64,000 nucleotides of DNA from Streptomyces tibetensis (GTDB lineage Bacteria; Actinomycetota; Actinomycetes; Streptomycetales; Streptomycetaceae): positions 124,001-188,000 of the forward strand of contig NZ_SZVW01000012.1 of assembly GCF_007655005.1 (NCBI RefSeq), written 5' to 3'. Positions within the stretch are counted from its first letter, which is position 1. Each line of letters begins with the position of its first letter. The translations under genes and the position numbers were made by a program. Shown piece after piece: positions 17,159 to 25,262 of the stretch. The notes under the pieces are model-generated. The model did not search any database. It was not told where the DNA came from and was given only the letters and a program-made list of their open reading frames with translations.

Positions 17159-17875
17159 ATGGACAACAGTAGCGGCGTCGGCGTTCTGGACAAGGCGGCC
17201 CTCGTCCTGAGCGCTCTGGAGTCCGGGCCGGCCACCCTCGCGGGATTGGTCGGCGCCACCGGACTGGCACGACCCACGGCCCACCGCCTGGCCGTGGCCC
17301 TGGAACACCACCGCATGGTGGCGCGCGACATGCAGGGCCGTTTCATTCTCGGCCCTCGCCTGGCGGAGCTCGCCGCGGCCGCGGGTGAGGACCGTCTCCT
17401 CGCCACCGCAGGACCGGTGCTCACACACCTTCGGGACATCACGGGCGAGAGCGCGCAGCTCTATCGCCGCCAGGGCGACATGCGTATCTGTGTCGCCGCG
17501 GCGGAGCGCCTGTCCGGCCTTCGGGACACGGTCCCGGTCGGTTCCACGCTCACCATGAAGGCCGGCTCCTCGGCGCAGATCCTGATGGCCTGGGAGGAGC
17601 CGGAGCGCCTGCACCGCGGCCTGCAGGGGGCACGCTTCACGGCTACGGCTCTGTCGGGTGTGCGGCGGCGGGGCTGGGCCCAGTCGATCGGCGAGCGGGA
17701 GCCGGGCGTCGCGTCCGTGTCCGCGCCGGTGCGGGGGCCTTCGAACCGGGTGGTCGCCGCGGTGTCCGTGTCCGGGCCGATCGAGCGGTTGACGCGCCAC
17801 CCGGGGCGTATGCATGCGCAGGCTGTGATCGATGCGGCGGGGCGTCTCTCCGAGGCGTTGCGGCGCACCGGCTGA
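17159..17875 (+). CDS. ndgR: IclR-family regulator NdgR (AreB) of amino-acid metabolism
   Basis: 238 residues, the expected NdgR length. There is an N-terminal winged helix (LSALESGPATLAGLVGATGL then ARPTAHRLAVALEHHRMV) and a C-terminal IclR effector domain (SAQLYRRQGDMRICVAAAE, VGSTLTMKAGSSAQIL). In Streptomyces this protein controls leucine and other amino-acid genes and affects antibiotic production. The divergent placement next to leuCD is the family hallmark. The ATG at 17159 gives the conserved N-terminus MDNSSGVGVLDKA. Confidence 0.95.
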   Translation: MDNSSGVGVLDKAALVLSALESGPATLAGLVGATGLARPTAHRLAVALEHHRMVARDMQGRFILGPRLAELAAAAGEDRLLATAGPVLTHLRDITGESAQLYRRQGDMRICVAAAERLSGLRDTVPVGSTLTMKAGSSAQILMAWEEPERLHRGLQGARFTATALSGVRRRGWAQSIGEREPGVASVSAPVRGPSNRVVAAVSVSGPIERLTRHPGRMHAQAVIDAAGRLSEALRRTG

Positions 17876-17979
17876 ACCGACGGAGCGTTTCGGGCGAGGC
17901 CGGCCTCAACGCCGCGGCAGGCCTTCCCGATCACGCGCCATGGCACGGACGGCTTGATCGTCGCGTGCGGGCCGGCAGG

Positions 17980-18007
17980 GGTTGCTCGCGCAGTCCCCGC
18001 GCCCCCA
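17980..18007. repeat. Second copy of the Streptomyces intergenic repeat motif
   Basis: GGTTGCTCGCGCAGTCCCCG followed by CGCCCCC, close to the element at 9509-9538 with one base missing in the CAGT(T)CCCC core. It lies between ndgR and the tRNA cluster terminator. Confidence 0.5.
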
Positions 18008-18020
18008 AGCAGGCATACGC

Positions 18021-18052
18021 AAGAGGCCCCTCACCGAAGTGAGAGGCCTCTT
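18021..18052 (-). terminator. Terminator of the tRNA-Gln/Glu cluster
   Basis: A 14-bp stem (AAGAGGCCCCTCAC with GTGAGAGGCCTCTT, one mismatch) and a CGAA loop lie 8 bp beyond the 3' end of the last tRNA on the minus strand. Confidence 0.85.
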
Positions 18053-18060
18053 GTGATGTG

Positions 18061-18133
18061 TACCCCCGACCGGATTCGAACCGGCGCTACCGCCTTGAGA
18101 GGGCGGCGTGCTAGGCCGCTACACAACGGGGGC
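18061..18133 (-). tRNA. tRNA-Glu(CTC), copy 1
   Basis: 73 nt, read from 18133 to 18061. The acceptor stem is GCCCCCG/CGGGGGT, with a G1-U72 pair and discriminator A. The anticodon arm CCGCC-CTCTCAA-GGCGG gives anticodon CTC. CCA is not encoded. It is the last gene of the cluster before the terminator. Confidence 0.95.
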
Positions 18134-18161
18134 CTGGACACTGCGTTTCCGCAGGTCCGAG

Positions 18162-18233
18162 CTGGTCTACCTGGACTCGAACCAAGACTAACTGAACCAG
18201 AATCAGTCGTGCTGCCAATTACACCATAGACCA
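18162..18233 (-). tRNA. tRNA-Gln(CTG), copy 1
   Basis: 72 nt, read from 18233 to 18162. The acceptor stem is TGGTCTA/TAGACCA with discriminator G. The anticodon loop TTCTGGT gives anticodon CTG. It differs from the second Gln gene at the 4-69 pair (T-A here). Confidence 0.95.
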
Positions 18234-18253
18234 ATGTGGTTTAGACCAGTCAG

Positions 18254-18326
18254 TACCCCCGACCGGATTCGAACCGGCGCTACCGCCTTGAGAGGGCGGC
18301 GTGCTAGGCCGCTACACAACGGGGGC
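18254..18326 (-). tRNA. tRNA-Glu(CTC), copy 2
   Basis: 73 nt, identical in sequence to copies 1 and 4. It is the downstream-most member of the 120-bp tandem array. Confidence 0.95.
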
Positions 18327-18373
18327 CCTAGCAGTTCCGAGGTGATCGTCGATCTGTCGATCTCCGGAACCAG

Positions 18374-18446
18374 TACCCCCGACCGGATTCGAACCGGCGC
18401 GACCGCCTGGAGAGGGCGGCGTGCTAGGCCGCTACACAACGGGGGC
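18374..18446 (-). tRNA. tRNA-Glu(CTC), copy 3 (variant at position 37)
   Basis: 73 nt. It matches its neighbours except for two changes. The anticodon loop reads CTCTCCA instead of CTCTCAA, which puts C at position 37, normally a purine. The variable region reads TCGC instead of TAGC. Acceptor, D and T arms are intact. It may be a partly functional or decaying copy. Confidence 0.85.
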
Positions 18447-18493
18447 CCTAGCAGTTCCGAGGTGATCGTCGATCTGTCGATCTCCGGAACCAG

Positions 18494-18566
18494 TACCCCC
18501 GACCGGATTCGAACCGGCGCTACCGCCTTGAGAGGGCGGCGTGCTAGGCCGCTACACAACGGGGGC
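18494..18566 (-). tRNA. tRNA-Glu(CTC), copy 4
   Basis: 73 nt, identical to copies 1 and 2, inside the 120-bp tandem array. Confidence 0.95.
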
Positions 18567-18613
18567 CCTAGCAGTTCCGAGGTGATCGTCGATCTGTCGA
18601 TCTCCGGAACCAG

Positions 18614-18686
18614 TACCCCCGACCGGATTCGAACCGGCGCTACTGCCTTGAGAGGGCAGCGTGCTAGGCCGCTACACAACGGGGGC
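18614..18686 (-). tRNA. tRNA-Glu(CTC), copy 5
   Basis: 73 nt. The anticodon stem is CTGCC/GGCAG instead of CCGCC/GGCGG, a compensated base-pair change that keeps the stem. It is the upstream-most Glu gene, 21 bp after tRNA-Gln copy 2. Confidence 0.95.
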
Positions 18687-18707
18687 GATGCAGATGAGCT
18701 CTGCGAG

Positions 18708-18779
18708 CTGGCCTACCTGGACTCGAACCAAGACTAACTGAACCAGAATCAGTCGTGCTGCCAATTACACCATAGGCCA
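18708..18779 (-). tRNA. tRNA-Gln(CTG), copy 2 (first gene of the cluster)
   Basis: 72 nt, read from 18779. The acceptor stem is TGGCCTA/TAGGCCA with discriminator G and anticodon CTG. It differs from copy 1 by a compensated 4-69 pair (C-G here). The cluster promoter should lie upstream, between 18780 and the HAD gene end at 18869. Confidence 0.95.
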
Positions 18780-18868
18780 CTGGAACGCAAGACCCGGAGG
18801 GTCTGTGTTCTAGCTGTGCGCCTGGGATTCCGGCCTTCCGGCCCGTTCCCCGCGGCGCAGGAAGAACA

Positions 18869-19600
18869 TTACCTGAAGGTGGACGGGGCTCCAAAACGAC
18901 TATCCGAGCCGAGCAGGGAAGGCAGTTCGCCCAGGGACGCGATGCGGTGCGGCCCGACGGGCGGGTCGATCGTGGCGTACAGGCCACCACGGTCGATCCA
19001 CACCGACAGCAGTCCCGCGTCGGCGGCGCCCCGTCCGTCGATCTCCGGGTGGTCGCCGACGTAGGCGACCTGGTGCGGCGGCAGACCGAGGGCATCGCAG
19101 GCCGCGAGGAACGCCGCGGCCTCGGGCTTGGAGACGCCGAGCTCGGCCGCGCACAGGATGGTCTCGAAGCGGTCGTGGACGCCGAGGGCGCGCAGCTTGC
19201 GGTCCTGGACGTGGAGGCTGGAGTTGGACAGCACGGCGTGCCGGTGGCTCGCGGAGAGGGCGTCGAGGACGGGCAGGACGTCCGGGAAGAGGGCCCAGAC
19301 CGCCTCGTAGTGGGTGACGTACCGCTGGAACCACGCGTCGGCCTCGGCGTCGGTGAGGTCCCGGTCCAGGAACACCCGTACGCGCTCGCGCCGCTGGCCC
19401 TCGAAGGTGGCCTCGCCGGCCGAGAAGCGGGTCCACTGCTGGTGGGTGATCTCCCGCCAGTGGTCGATGGCCTGCTCGACGCTGTCGTAGCCGTCGAGCA
19501 GGCCCTCCGCTGTGAGATGGGCGCGCATGCCGAGGCGGTCGGCGGTGGTGTAGTCGAAGAGGGTGTCGTCGACGTCCCAGACCACGGCTTGGATGCTCAT
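18869..19600 (-). CDS. HAD-superfamily hydrolase
   Basis: 243 residues. HAD motif I is VVWDVDDTLFDYTT (nucleophile Asp near residue 9), motif II is VLSNSSLHVQ, motif III is the Lys of LGVSKPEAAAF, and motif IV is YVGDHPEIDGRGA. A helical cap lies between motifs I and II. These cytosolic phosphatases often act on sugar or nucleotide phosphates, and the substrate cannot be told from sequence. It stands alone between the tRNA cluster and a secreted-protein gene 29 bp upstream. Confidence 0.9.
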   Translation of the reverse strand: MSIQAVVWDVDDTLFDYTTADRLGMRAHLTAEGLLDGYDSVEQAIDHWREITHQQWTRFSAGEATFEGQRRERVRVFLDRDLTDAEADAWFQRYVTHYEAVWALFPDVLPVLDALSASHRHAVLSNSSLHVQDRKLRALGVHDRFETILCAAELGVSKPEAAAFLAACDALGLPPHQVAYVGDHPEIDGRGAADAGLLSVWIDRGGLYATIDPPVGPHRIASLGELPSLLGSDSRFGAPSTFR

Positions 19601-19629
19601 GCTCCGACCGTACCCACCGCGTCCCGTGC

Positions 19630-21846
19630 TCAGCCCAGGGTCATGGTGCCGGTGAGGGTGAGGTCCGGCCCCTGGTCGTCGCGGGGGTGGGCGGTGAGCT
19701 TCCAGGTGTACGTGCCGCCCGTGGTGCCGCCGCCGCTGTCGGTGGTGCCGTCCCAGGCCGGGCGTACGGCGGCTCCGGTGGAGGCGCCGGTCAGGGTGCG
19801 GACGGTCTTGCCGAAGGCATCGGTGAGGGTCAGGGTCCAGGTGGAGGGCTTGTTCAGCTGCCAGACCGGTGCCCAGGGGAAGGACTTGCCGATCACCGAC
19901 GGCGAGTGGACCTGGGCCTCCATCTGTGCGAGGGGCGATGTGGGGACGCCGCTGGGGACGATCGAGACCTCGCCGTACGTGCCGTCGAGGTAGGCGACAG
20001 GGCCACCGAAGCGGTCGACGGCCCAGCGGCCGTTGCTGCCGCCGGTGTTCTGGTCCGTGGCGGGCAGTCCGACCAGGGTCCGGGTGGTGGCCGTACCCGT
20101 GTGGAAGTCGGTGAGCAGCAGTTCGTGGGTGGTGCGGTTCTCGCGGAGCAGGAAGCCGTCGGCGAGGCGGGCCGGGCCGAGGTCGGCCGGGACCGTGATC
20201 TTGCGGTTGGTGGCCCGGTCGTAGACGCCGGCCGAGCTGCCGCAGGACCAGTACAGCCAGGCGTTGACGGCCTGGATGTCGGTGGGGACGCAGGGGGCGC
20301 CGGTGGTGACGGTGGTGGTCGTGCCGGTCTTGAGGTTGCGGCCGGTGACCTGGCCCTGGGTGCTGCCCGGGGCCCACAGGGTCTGCCCCCACACGGCGGC
20401 GGCGGTGCGGTCGCGGGTGAGGACGGTCTCGCCCGCGGTCGCGGCGCGCGGGAAGTCGACGACCCGCTGCTTGCCGGAGCCGCCGTTGTAGAGCACGTAC
20501 CGGCCTGTGCCGCCGCCGGCGCGGCCGCGGGAGTCGCCGTCCGTGGGCGCGCTGAGGACGGTGGTGGTGTCGAGGCCGACGGTGACGACGGACTCCTGGC
20601 CCGTCTCGCTGGTCCACAGGTGGCTGACGCGGCCGTCACCGAGGGCCTCCAGCTGGGGGCAGGCGGCGTCGCCGGTGAGGCAGGTGGACGGGCTCAGCCC
20701 CGGGCCGCGGCGCGTCTGGGGGCCGCTGGGCCGGCCGGCTGCGTCCAGTTGGAAGCTGCTGTAGCGGAGCGAGGCGCCCGGCGTCGCGCCGTAGAGGAAC
20801 AACTCGCCGCCGGCGACGGCCAGTCCCTGTACGCCGGTCGCGGCGGCGGGGACCTCGGCCACCTCGGCGGTGGTGAGGCCGCCGCTGCCGTCGGGGGTGA
20901 TGCGGTGGATGTTCCAGTCGAGGCTGGAGGGGCCCGCGGTGGCCAGGGCGCCGCCGTCCAGGGTCGGGCCGATGCCGCCGAACGACGAGGGGAGCACGGT
21001 GGTCGAGGCGCCGGTGACCAGGGAGCGTGCGGTGAGCGCGGCCTCGGTGCCGCCCAGCACGAAGGTCGGGTTGCCGATCAGGAGCTGGTCGCCGACGACG
21101 GCTTCGAGTTGGGCGTCGGTGCTGGTCAGGGCGGTGGGCTCGGTGCCGGGTGCGCCGTCCACCCGGATCGCCTTCCAGTCGGCGACCAGCCAGCGGTCGT
21201 TGAACGCGAGCTGCGGGGTCGCGGTGTCGCCGGTGACGTACGTGCGGAACGCGCCGTCGGAGAGGTCGACCAGGCCCACGGACGTCTTGCCGTCCAGCGC
21301 GTAGACGATCGCGAGACGGCCGACCGAGCCGCCGGTGCGGTAGAGGACGGGCCGGGCGCCCGCGGGGAAGCCGGTGACCGGGGTGTCCACGGTGAGGGTG
21401 CCGTCGACGGTGCGCAGCATGTGCAGGGCGCCGGTGGCGTCCATGGTCAGCACGCTCCAGCCGACGGCGGCCCGGTAGGCCTGGCCGGTGGGGATCGTGA
21501 CGGTGGCGGTGACGCCCGTGGAGCGGTGTTTCTGGATGACTCTCTGGCCGTCACGGGTGTTCACGACGTCGGTGCCGGTGGCCGGGTCGTCCGGGCCGGC
21601 GTGGGCGGGCGGGATCGCGTCGGGGTAGTCCACCGTGGTGACCGAGGTGGTCCCCGGCCGGTACTGGAAGCCGGACGCGCCGGCCCAGGGGTAGTCGACG
21701 GTCACGCGCTTCTCGGTGGCCAGCCGCACCGTGCCGGCCGGCTCGTCGACTCCGGGCGCCGCCTGCGCGGGCGCGGTCAGCACGGTGCAGGACAGGGCCA
21801 CCACCCCGCCGACTGCCGCGTGGACGAGTCTTCGTGAACGGATCAC
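19630..21846 (-). CDS. Secreted beta-propeller-like protein with a C-terminal FlgD-type Ig domain
   Basis: 738 residues from the GTG at 21846 behind a purine-rich GGGGGGAAGAGC. The signal peptide is MIRSRRLVHAAVGGVVALS, then cleavage after APAQA. The body is rich in beta strands with repeated WD/PD40-like blocks. The C-terminus (LTLTDAFGKTVRTLTGAS, WDGTTDSGGGTTGGTYTWKL) is the FlgD-like Ig fold common at the end of exported actinobacterial proteins. It has a few cysteines and no catalytic motif that I recognise. A cell-surface or extracellular binding role is inferred. Confidence 0.8.
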   Translation of the reverse strand: MIRSRRLVHAAVGGVVALSCTVLTAPAQAAPGVDEPAGTVRLATEKRVTVDYPWAGASGFQYRPGTTSVTTVDYPDAIPPAHAGPDDPATGTDVVNTRDGQRVIQKHRSTGVTATVTIPTGQAYRAAVGWSVLTMDATGALHMLRTVDGTLTVDTPVTGFPAGARPVLYRTGGSVGRLAIVYALDGKTSVGLVDLSDGAFRTYVTGDTATPQLAFNDRWLVADWKAIRVDGAPGTEPTALTSTDAQLEAVVGDQLLIGNPTFVLGGTEAALTARSLVTGASTTVLPSSFGGIGPTLDGGALATAGPSSLDWNIHRITPDGSGGLTTAEVAEVPAAATGVQGLAVAGGELFLYGATPGASLRYSSFQLDAAGRPSGPQTRRGPGLSPSTCLTGDAACPQLEALGDGRVSHLWTSETGQESVVTVGLDTTTVLSAPTDGDSRGRAGGGTGRYVLYNGGSGKQRVVDFPRAATAGETVLTRDRTAAAVWGQTLWAPGSTQGQVTGRNLKTGTTTTVTTGAPCVPTDIQAVNAWLYWSCGSSAGVYDRATNRKITVPADLGPARLADGFLLRENRTTHELLLTDFHTGTATTRTLVGLPATDQNTGGSNGRWAVDRFGGPVAYLDGTYGEVSIVPSGVPTSPLAQMEAQVHSPSVIGKSFPWAPVWQLNKPSTWTLTLTDAFGKTVRTLTGASTGAAVRPAWDGTTDSGGGTTGGTYTWKLTAHPRDDQGPDLTLTGTMTLG

Positions 21847-21968
21847 GCTCTTCCCCCCTGTACCTGGGCGCACACGCGCACCGTGCGCACAGGGGGCATC
21901 CAACGTCCCCTCCGAAGACGGGAGTTGGCCGGAAGGGTGAACTCCGGGTGACGGCTGAGCGGACACGG

Positions 21969-22002
21969 CGAGGGCGGCGCCCGGAACCGGACGCCGCCCT
22001 CG
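21969..22002 (-). terminator. gltX terminator
   Basis: An 11-bp perfect stem, CGAGGGCGGCG with CGCCGCCCTCG, lies about 20 bp beyond the gltX stop. Confidence 0.85.
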
Positions 22003-22019
22003 CGGTGTGGTGCTTCGCG

Positions 22020-23504
22020 TTACGCGGCGAGCTTCGCCAGCGCCGCGTCGATCCGGGCCAGGGTGGTCTCCTTGCCCAGGACCTCCAGGGACTCGAACAG
22101 CGGCAGGCCGACCGTGCGGCCGGTGACGGCGACGCGGACGGGGGCCTGGGCCTTGCCGAGCTTGAGGCCGTGGGCCTCACCGGCGGCCAGGACGGCCTCC
22201 TTGAGCGACTCGGCGGAGGTCCAGTCGGCGGCCTGAAGCTTCTCGCGGGCCGTGCGCAGCAGGGCGTCCGAGCCTTCCTTCATCGCCTTGGTCCAGGAGG
22301 CCTCGTCCTCGGCCGGCTCCGCCAGGAACAGGAAGTCGACGTTGTCGGTGATCTCGGAGAGGACCTTGAGGCGGGTCTGCGCGTGGGGCGCGATGGCCTG
22401 CCACTTCGCCTCGTCGAAGGCCTCGGGCGCCCAGGGGGCGAACGGCGCCTGGAGCCAGGGGCGGCAGCGCTCGGTGAAGTCCTTCACGTCCAGCAGGCGG
22501 ATGTGGTCGCCGTTGATGGCCTCGCACTTCTTGAGGTCGAAGCGCGCCGGGTTGGGCTGCACGTCGGAGATCTCGAAGGCCGCGGTCATCTCGTCGATTC
22601 CGAACACGTCCTGGTCGGCCGAGAGGGACCAGCCGAGCAGGGAGAGGTAGTTGAGCAGGCCCTCGGGGAGGAAGCCGCGCTCCCGGTAGAGGTTGAGGGA
22701 GGACTGCGGGTCGCGCTTGGAGAGCTTCTTGTTGCCCTCGCCCATCACGTACGGCAGGTGGCCGAAGGACGGGATCTCCTTGGCGATACCCAGCTCGATC
22801 AGTGCCTTGTACAGGGCGATCTGGCGGGGGGTGGAGGAGAGCAGGTCCTCGCCGCGCAGGACGTGGGTGATCTCCATCAGGGCGTCGTCGACCGGGTTGA
22901 CCAGCGTGTACAGCGGGGCGCCGTTGGCGCGGACGATCCCGTAGTCCGGGACGTTCTCCGGGGTGAAGGTCAGCTCGCCGCGGACCAGGTCGGTGAAGGT
23001 GATCGTCTCGTCGGGCATCCGGAAGCGGACGATCGGCTCGCGGCCCTGGGCCTGGTACTCCTCGACCTGGGCGGCGGTCAGCTCACGGCAGTGGCCGTCG
23101 TAGCCGGAGGGCTTGCCGGCGGCGCGGGCGGCCTCGCGGCGGGTGTCCAGCTCGTCCTGGGAGCAGTAGCAGCGATAGGCGTGGCCGGCGTCGAGCAGCT
23201 TGGCCGCGACGTCCTTGTAGAGGTCCATGCGCTGCGACTGGCGGTACGGCGCGTGCGGGCCGCCGACCTCGGGGCCCTCGTCCCAGTCGAAGCCCAGCCA
23301 GCGCATCGAGTCGAGCAGCTGGGTGTACGACTCCTCGGAATCGCGGGCCGCGTCGGTGTCCTCGATGCGGAACACCAGGGTGCCCTGGTGGTGCTTGGCG
23401 AACGCCCAGTTGAACAGGGCGGTGCGCACCAGACCCACGTGGGGGTTACCGGTGGGCGAGGGGCAGAAACGGACGCGTACGGGGGAGCCGGGTGCGCTAG
23501 CCAC
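22020..23504 (-). CDS. gltX: Glutamyl-tRNA synthetase
   Basis: 494 residues from the GTG at 23504 (a TTG at 23513 is an alternative). It charges tRNA-Glu, five genes for which lie about 3 kb away. In actinobacteria it probably also mischarges tRNA-Gln for the amidotransferase route. The class I HIGH motif appears as PSPTGNPHVGL (near residue 15), and KMSKS appears as KKLSKRD. The ATP site region and C-terminal anticodon-binding helices are complete. The start overlaps the stop of the FAH gene by 8 bp. Confidence 0.96.
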   Translation of the reverse strand: MASAPGSPVRVRFCPSPTGNPHVGLVRTALFNWAFAKHHQGTLVFRIEDTDAARDSEESYTQLLDSMRWLGFDWDEGPEVGGPHAPYRQSQRMDLYKDVAAKLLDAGHAYRCYCSQDELDTRREAARAAGKPSGYDGHCRELTAAQVEEYQAQGREPIVRFRMPDETITFTDLVRGELTFTPENVPDYGIVRANGAPLYTLVNPVDDALMEITHVLRGEDLLSSTPRQIALYKALIELGIAKEIPSFGHLPYVMGEGNKKLSKRDPQSSLNLYRERGFLPEGLLNYLSLLGWSLSADQDVFGIDEMTAAFEISDVQPNPARFDLKKCEAINGDHIRLLDVKDFTERCRPWLQAPFAPWAPEAFDEAKWQAIAPHAQTRLKVLSEITDNVDFLFLAEPAEDEASWTKAMKEGSDALLRTAREKLQAADWTSAESLKEAVLAAGEAHGLKLGKAQAPVRVAVTGRTVGLPLFESLEVLGKETTLARIDAALAKLAA

Positions 23505-24273
23505 GCTTGACAACCTTGTTGGTGAGAGTGCCGATGCCTTCGATGGTGACGGCGACCTCGTCGCCGACGTTGAGGGGGCCGACCCCAGCCGGGGTGCCGG
23601 TGAGGATGACGTCGCCGGGGAGCAGCGTCATGGCCTCGGAGATGTTGACGATCAGGTCCTCGATGGAGTGGATCATCTCGCTGGTGCGGCCCAGCTGGCG
23701 CTGCTGGCCGTTGACCGTGAGCTGGATGGTGAGGTCGCTCGCGTCCAGGTCCGTCTCCACCCAGGGGCCGAGCGGGCAGGAGCTGTCGAAGCCCTTGGCC
23801 CGGGCCCACTGCTTCTCGCGCCGCTGCACGTCACGGGCGGTGATGTCGTTGGCGCAGGTGTAGCCGAAGATCACGTCCTTGACGCGTTCGCGCGGCACCT
23901 CGCGGCACATCCGGCCGATCACCACGGCCAGCTCGGCCTCGTGGTGCACCTCCTCGGAGAAGGAGGGGTACTGGATCTCGTCGCCGGGGCCGATCACCGA
24001 GGTGGACGGCTTGAAGAAGGCGAAGGGAGCGTCGGGCACCTCGTTGCCCAGCTCGCGCGCGTGCTCCGCGTAGTTGCGGCCGAAGGCCACGACCTTGTTG
24101 GGGAGCACCGGCGGCAGCAGCCTGACCTTGCTCACCGGCACCTTGGTACCGGAGAGCTCGAAGTCCGCGAACGGGATGCCCTTGATGATGTTCAGGACGA
24201 GTTCGTCCTGCTTGTCGCCCTCGATGGCGCCGAAGGCGACGTTCCCGTCGATGGAGAACCTGGCGATGCGCAC
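23497..24273 (-). CDS. Fumarylacetoacetate hydrolase-family protein
   Basis: 258 residues from a GTG. The FAH C-terminal domain motifs are present: VVAFGRNYAEHA, FFKPSTSVIGPGD, the metal-binding EVHHEAELAVVIG (Glu-x-Glu pattern), FGYTCANDITARD, and LLPGDVILTGTPAGVGP near the end. Members act as acylpyruvases, oxaloacetate decarboxylases or isomerases, and the substrate is unresolved. Overlap with gltX makes it the upstream partner of the synthetase in one transcript. Confidence 0.9.
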   Translation of the reverse strand: MRIARFSIDGNVAFGAIEGDKQDELVLNIIKGIPFADFELSGTKVPVSKVRLLPPVLPNKVVAFGRNYAEHARELGNEVPDAPFAFFKPSTSVIGPGDEIQYPSFSEEVHHEAELAVVIGRMCREVPRERVKDVIFGYTCANDITARDVQRREKQWARAKGFDSSCPLGPWVETDLDASDLTIQLTVNGQQRQLGRTSEMIHSIEDLIVNISEAMTLLPGDVILTGTPAGVGPLNVGDEVAVTIEGIGTLTNKVVKRG

Positions 24274-24378
24274 GGGTTGCTTGGCCCCTTGACTGAAGCG
24301 GCTGGAGTCTGACGGTCCAGGCTAACGCGGGGAGGTGGCCTCGCCCCGCGCATTACGAGGGGGCGCCCCGTCACATAC

Positions 24379-24410
24379 GAGGGGGCGCCCCCGTCACGGG
24401 GGCGCCCCTC
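24379..24410. terminator. GC-rich stem-loop between the FAH gene and the small gene
   Basis: GAGGGGGCGCCCCCGT pairs with ACGGGGGCGCCCCTC with one bulge. An upstream partial copy of the left arm (ACGAGGGGGCGCCCCGTCAC, from 24356) forms a direct repeat. It is a likely terminator of the minus-strand small gene. Confidence 0.65.
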
Positions 24411-24467
24411 GGAAATCCGGTCCCGTCGCCGTGAGCATCCGGCGGCCGGCACACGTACTGGCTGGTG

Positions 24468-24659
24468 TCACTCCGCGGCCGCGGCGGCCGCGACGGGGAT
24501 CTCCATGAGGACGGTGCGCTTGGGGTTTGCGGTCTGGGCCGGCAGTTCGACGGGGTGCTCCGGCTGCTCCGGCGTCTGCAGTTCGCCGGCGTCGTCCAGG
24601 TGTGCCAGCGTCGTGCGTCGCGGGTTGGCGATCTTGTGGAACATCGTCGTCGTCTTCAC
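24468..24659 (-). CDS. Unidentified small protein with two ANP(R/K)RT repeats
   Basis: 63 residues from the GTG at 24659; an ATG five codons later (MFHKIANPRR) is an alternative. Two copies of one motif, IANPRRTTLAHL near residue 10 and TANPKRTVLMEI near residue 43, flank a Pro/Glu-rich linker. The C-terminus is a run of six alanines and Glu. There is no signal peptide, Cys or membrane segment. Codon use has the genus third-position GC bias, and terminator-like stems flank it downstream. It could be a short adaptor or a precursor-type peptide, and no maturation enzyme is adjacent. Confidence 0.6.
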   Translation of the reverse strand: MKTTTMFHKIANPRRTTLAHLDDAGELQTPEQPEHPVELPAQTANPKRTVLMEIPVAAAAAAE

Positions 24660-25262
24660 TGTTTACTTGACCCTGTCCTGTGACGGGCGCCCCGGGGATG
24701 TGTGAACCCCCGTACGGGCGCGGGTTGTCGGTTGTGCCATCGCTGTAAAGCGTCAGGCTAAACATCCGATTCCCCGGCCCCGTCGCGTGGGGGTCATGAT
24801 CGGCATGTGAGTTTTCTCACGAATCAGAGGGCGAATCGGTCAAACCGGACTCGCACCCCACCCCAACGAAACGGACATTGGCCCACTGAAGCCATCATTC
24901 CGCTGCTGATCATGGCGACTGGGACACCCGGCGCGGCTCGTCGACTCGCGGGATTACGCCCGAAATGGGCGAACTCTCTTTCTACGACCGGTGATCCGCC
25001 ACTCACATGGTGTCACCTACATCACGGCTCGGCCTACGGGCCTTGTTGGAGATCCTGTGCTGTGCTGGAATCTCACGGACCGCCGCAGGATCGAGCCGGC
25101 GCACAGGGGGCGCACAGACGCGCCGAGTGGCGGTGAGAAGGGGAAGCCAGCGCCGGTCACTCAAGACCACCACGGGGGCGTTTTTCAGGGCGTCCCCAGA
25201 ACGCCGACACCGTGCCCCGCCGTTCAGGCGACGGGGTGCCTGGTCCAGAGGTTGCGACGCTA
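24660..25262. other. 603-bp intergenic region upstream of the first conservon
   Basis: No gene is supported here. Structures seen are a GTGAG-TTTT-CTCAC palindrome at 24807-24820 and an imperfect inverted repeat around 24829-24852 (GCGAATCGGT facing ACCGGACTCGC). The base composition around 24780-25000 is less GC-rich, as expected for a promoter region. The length suggests substantial control of cvnA1 and of the divergent small gene. Confidence 0.5.

Larger units (their letters stand above)
18254..18686. repeat. Four-copy 120-bp tandem array of tRNA-Glu genes with identical spacers
   Basis: tRNA starts on the plus-strand map lie at 18254, 18374, 18494 and 18614, exactly 120 bp apart. The three 47-bp spacers (18327-18373, 18447-18493, 18567-18613) appear identical and contain GAGGTGATCGTCGATCTGTC. 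This indicates recent tandem duplication or ongoing homogenisation. Confidence 0.95.

Noticed and set aside
18203..18737. Repeated open frames over the tRNA cluster, and a possible CRISPR-like array with 120-bp period
   Set aside because: The repeat units are complete tRNA-Glu genes with identical spacers, while CRISPR spacers are unique. The frames are artefacts of tRNA repetition.
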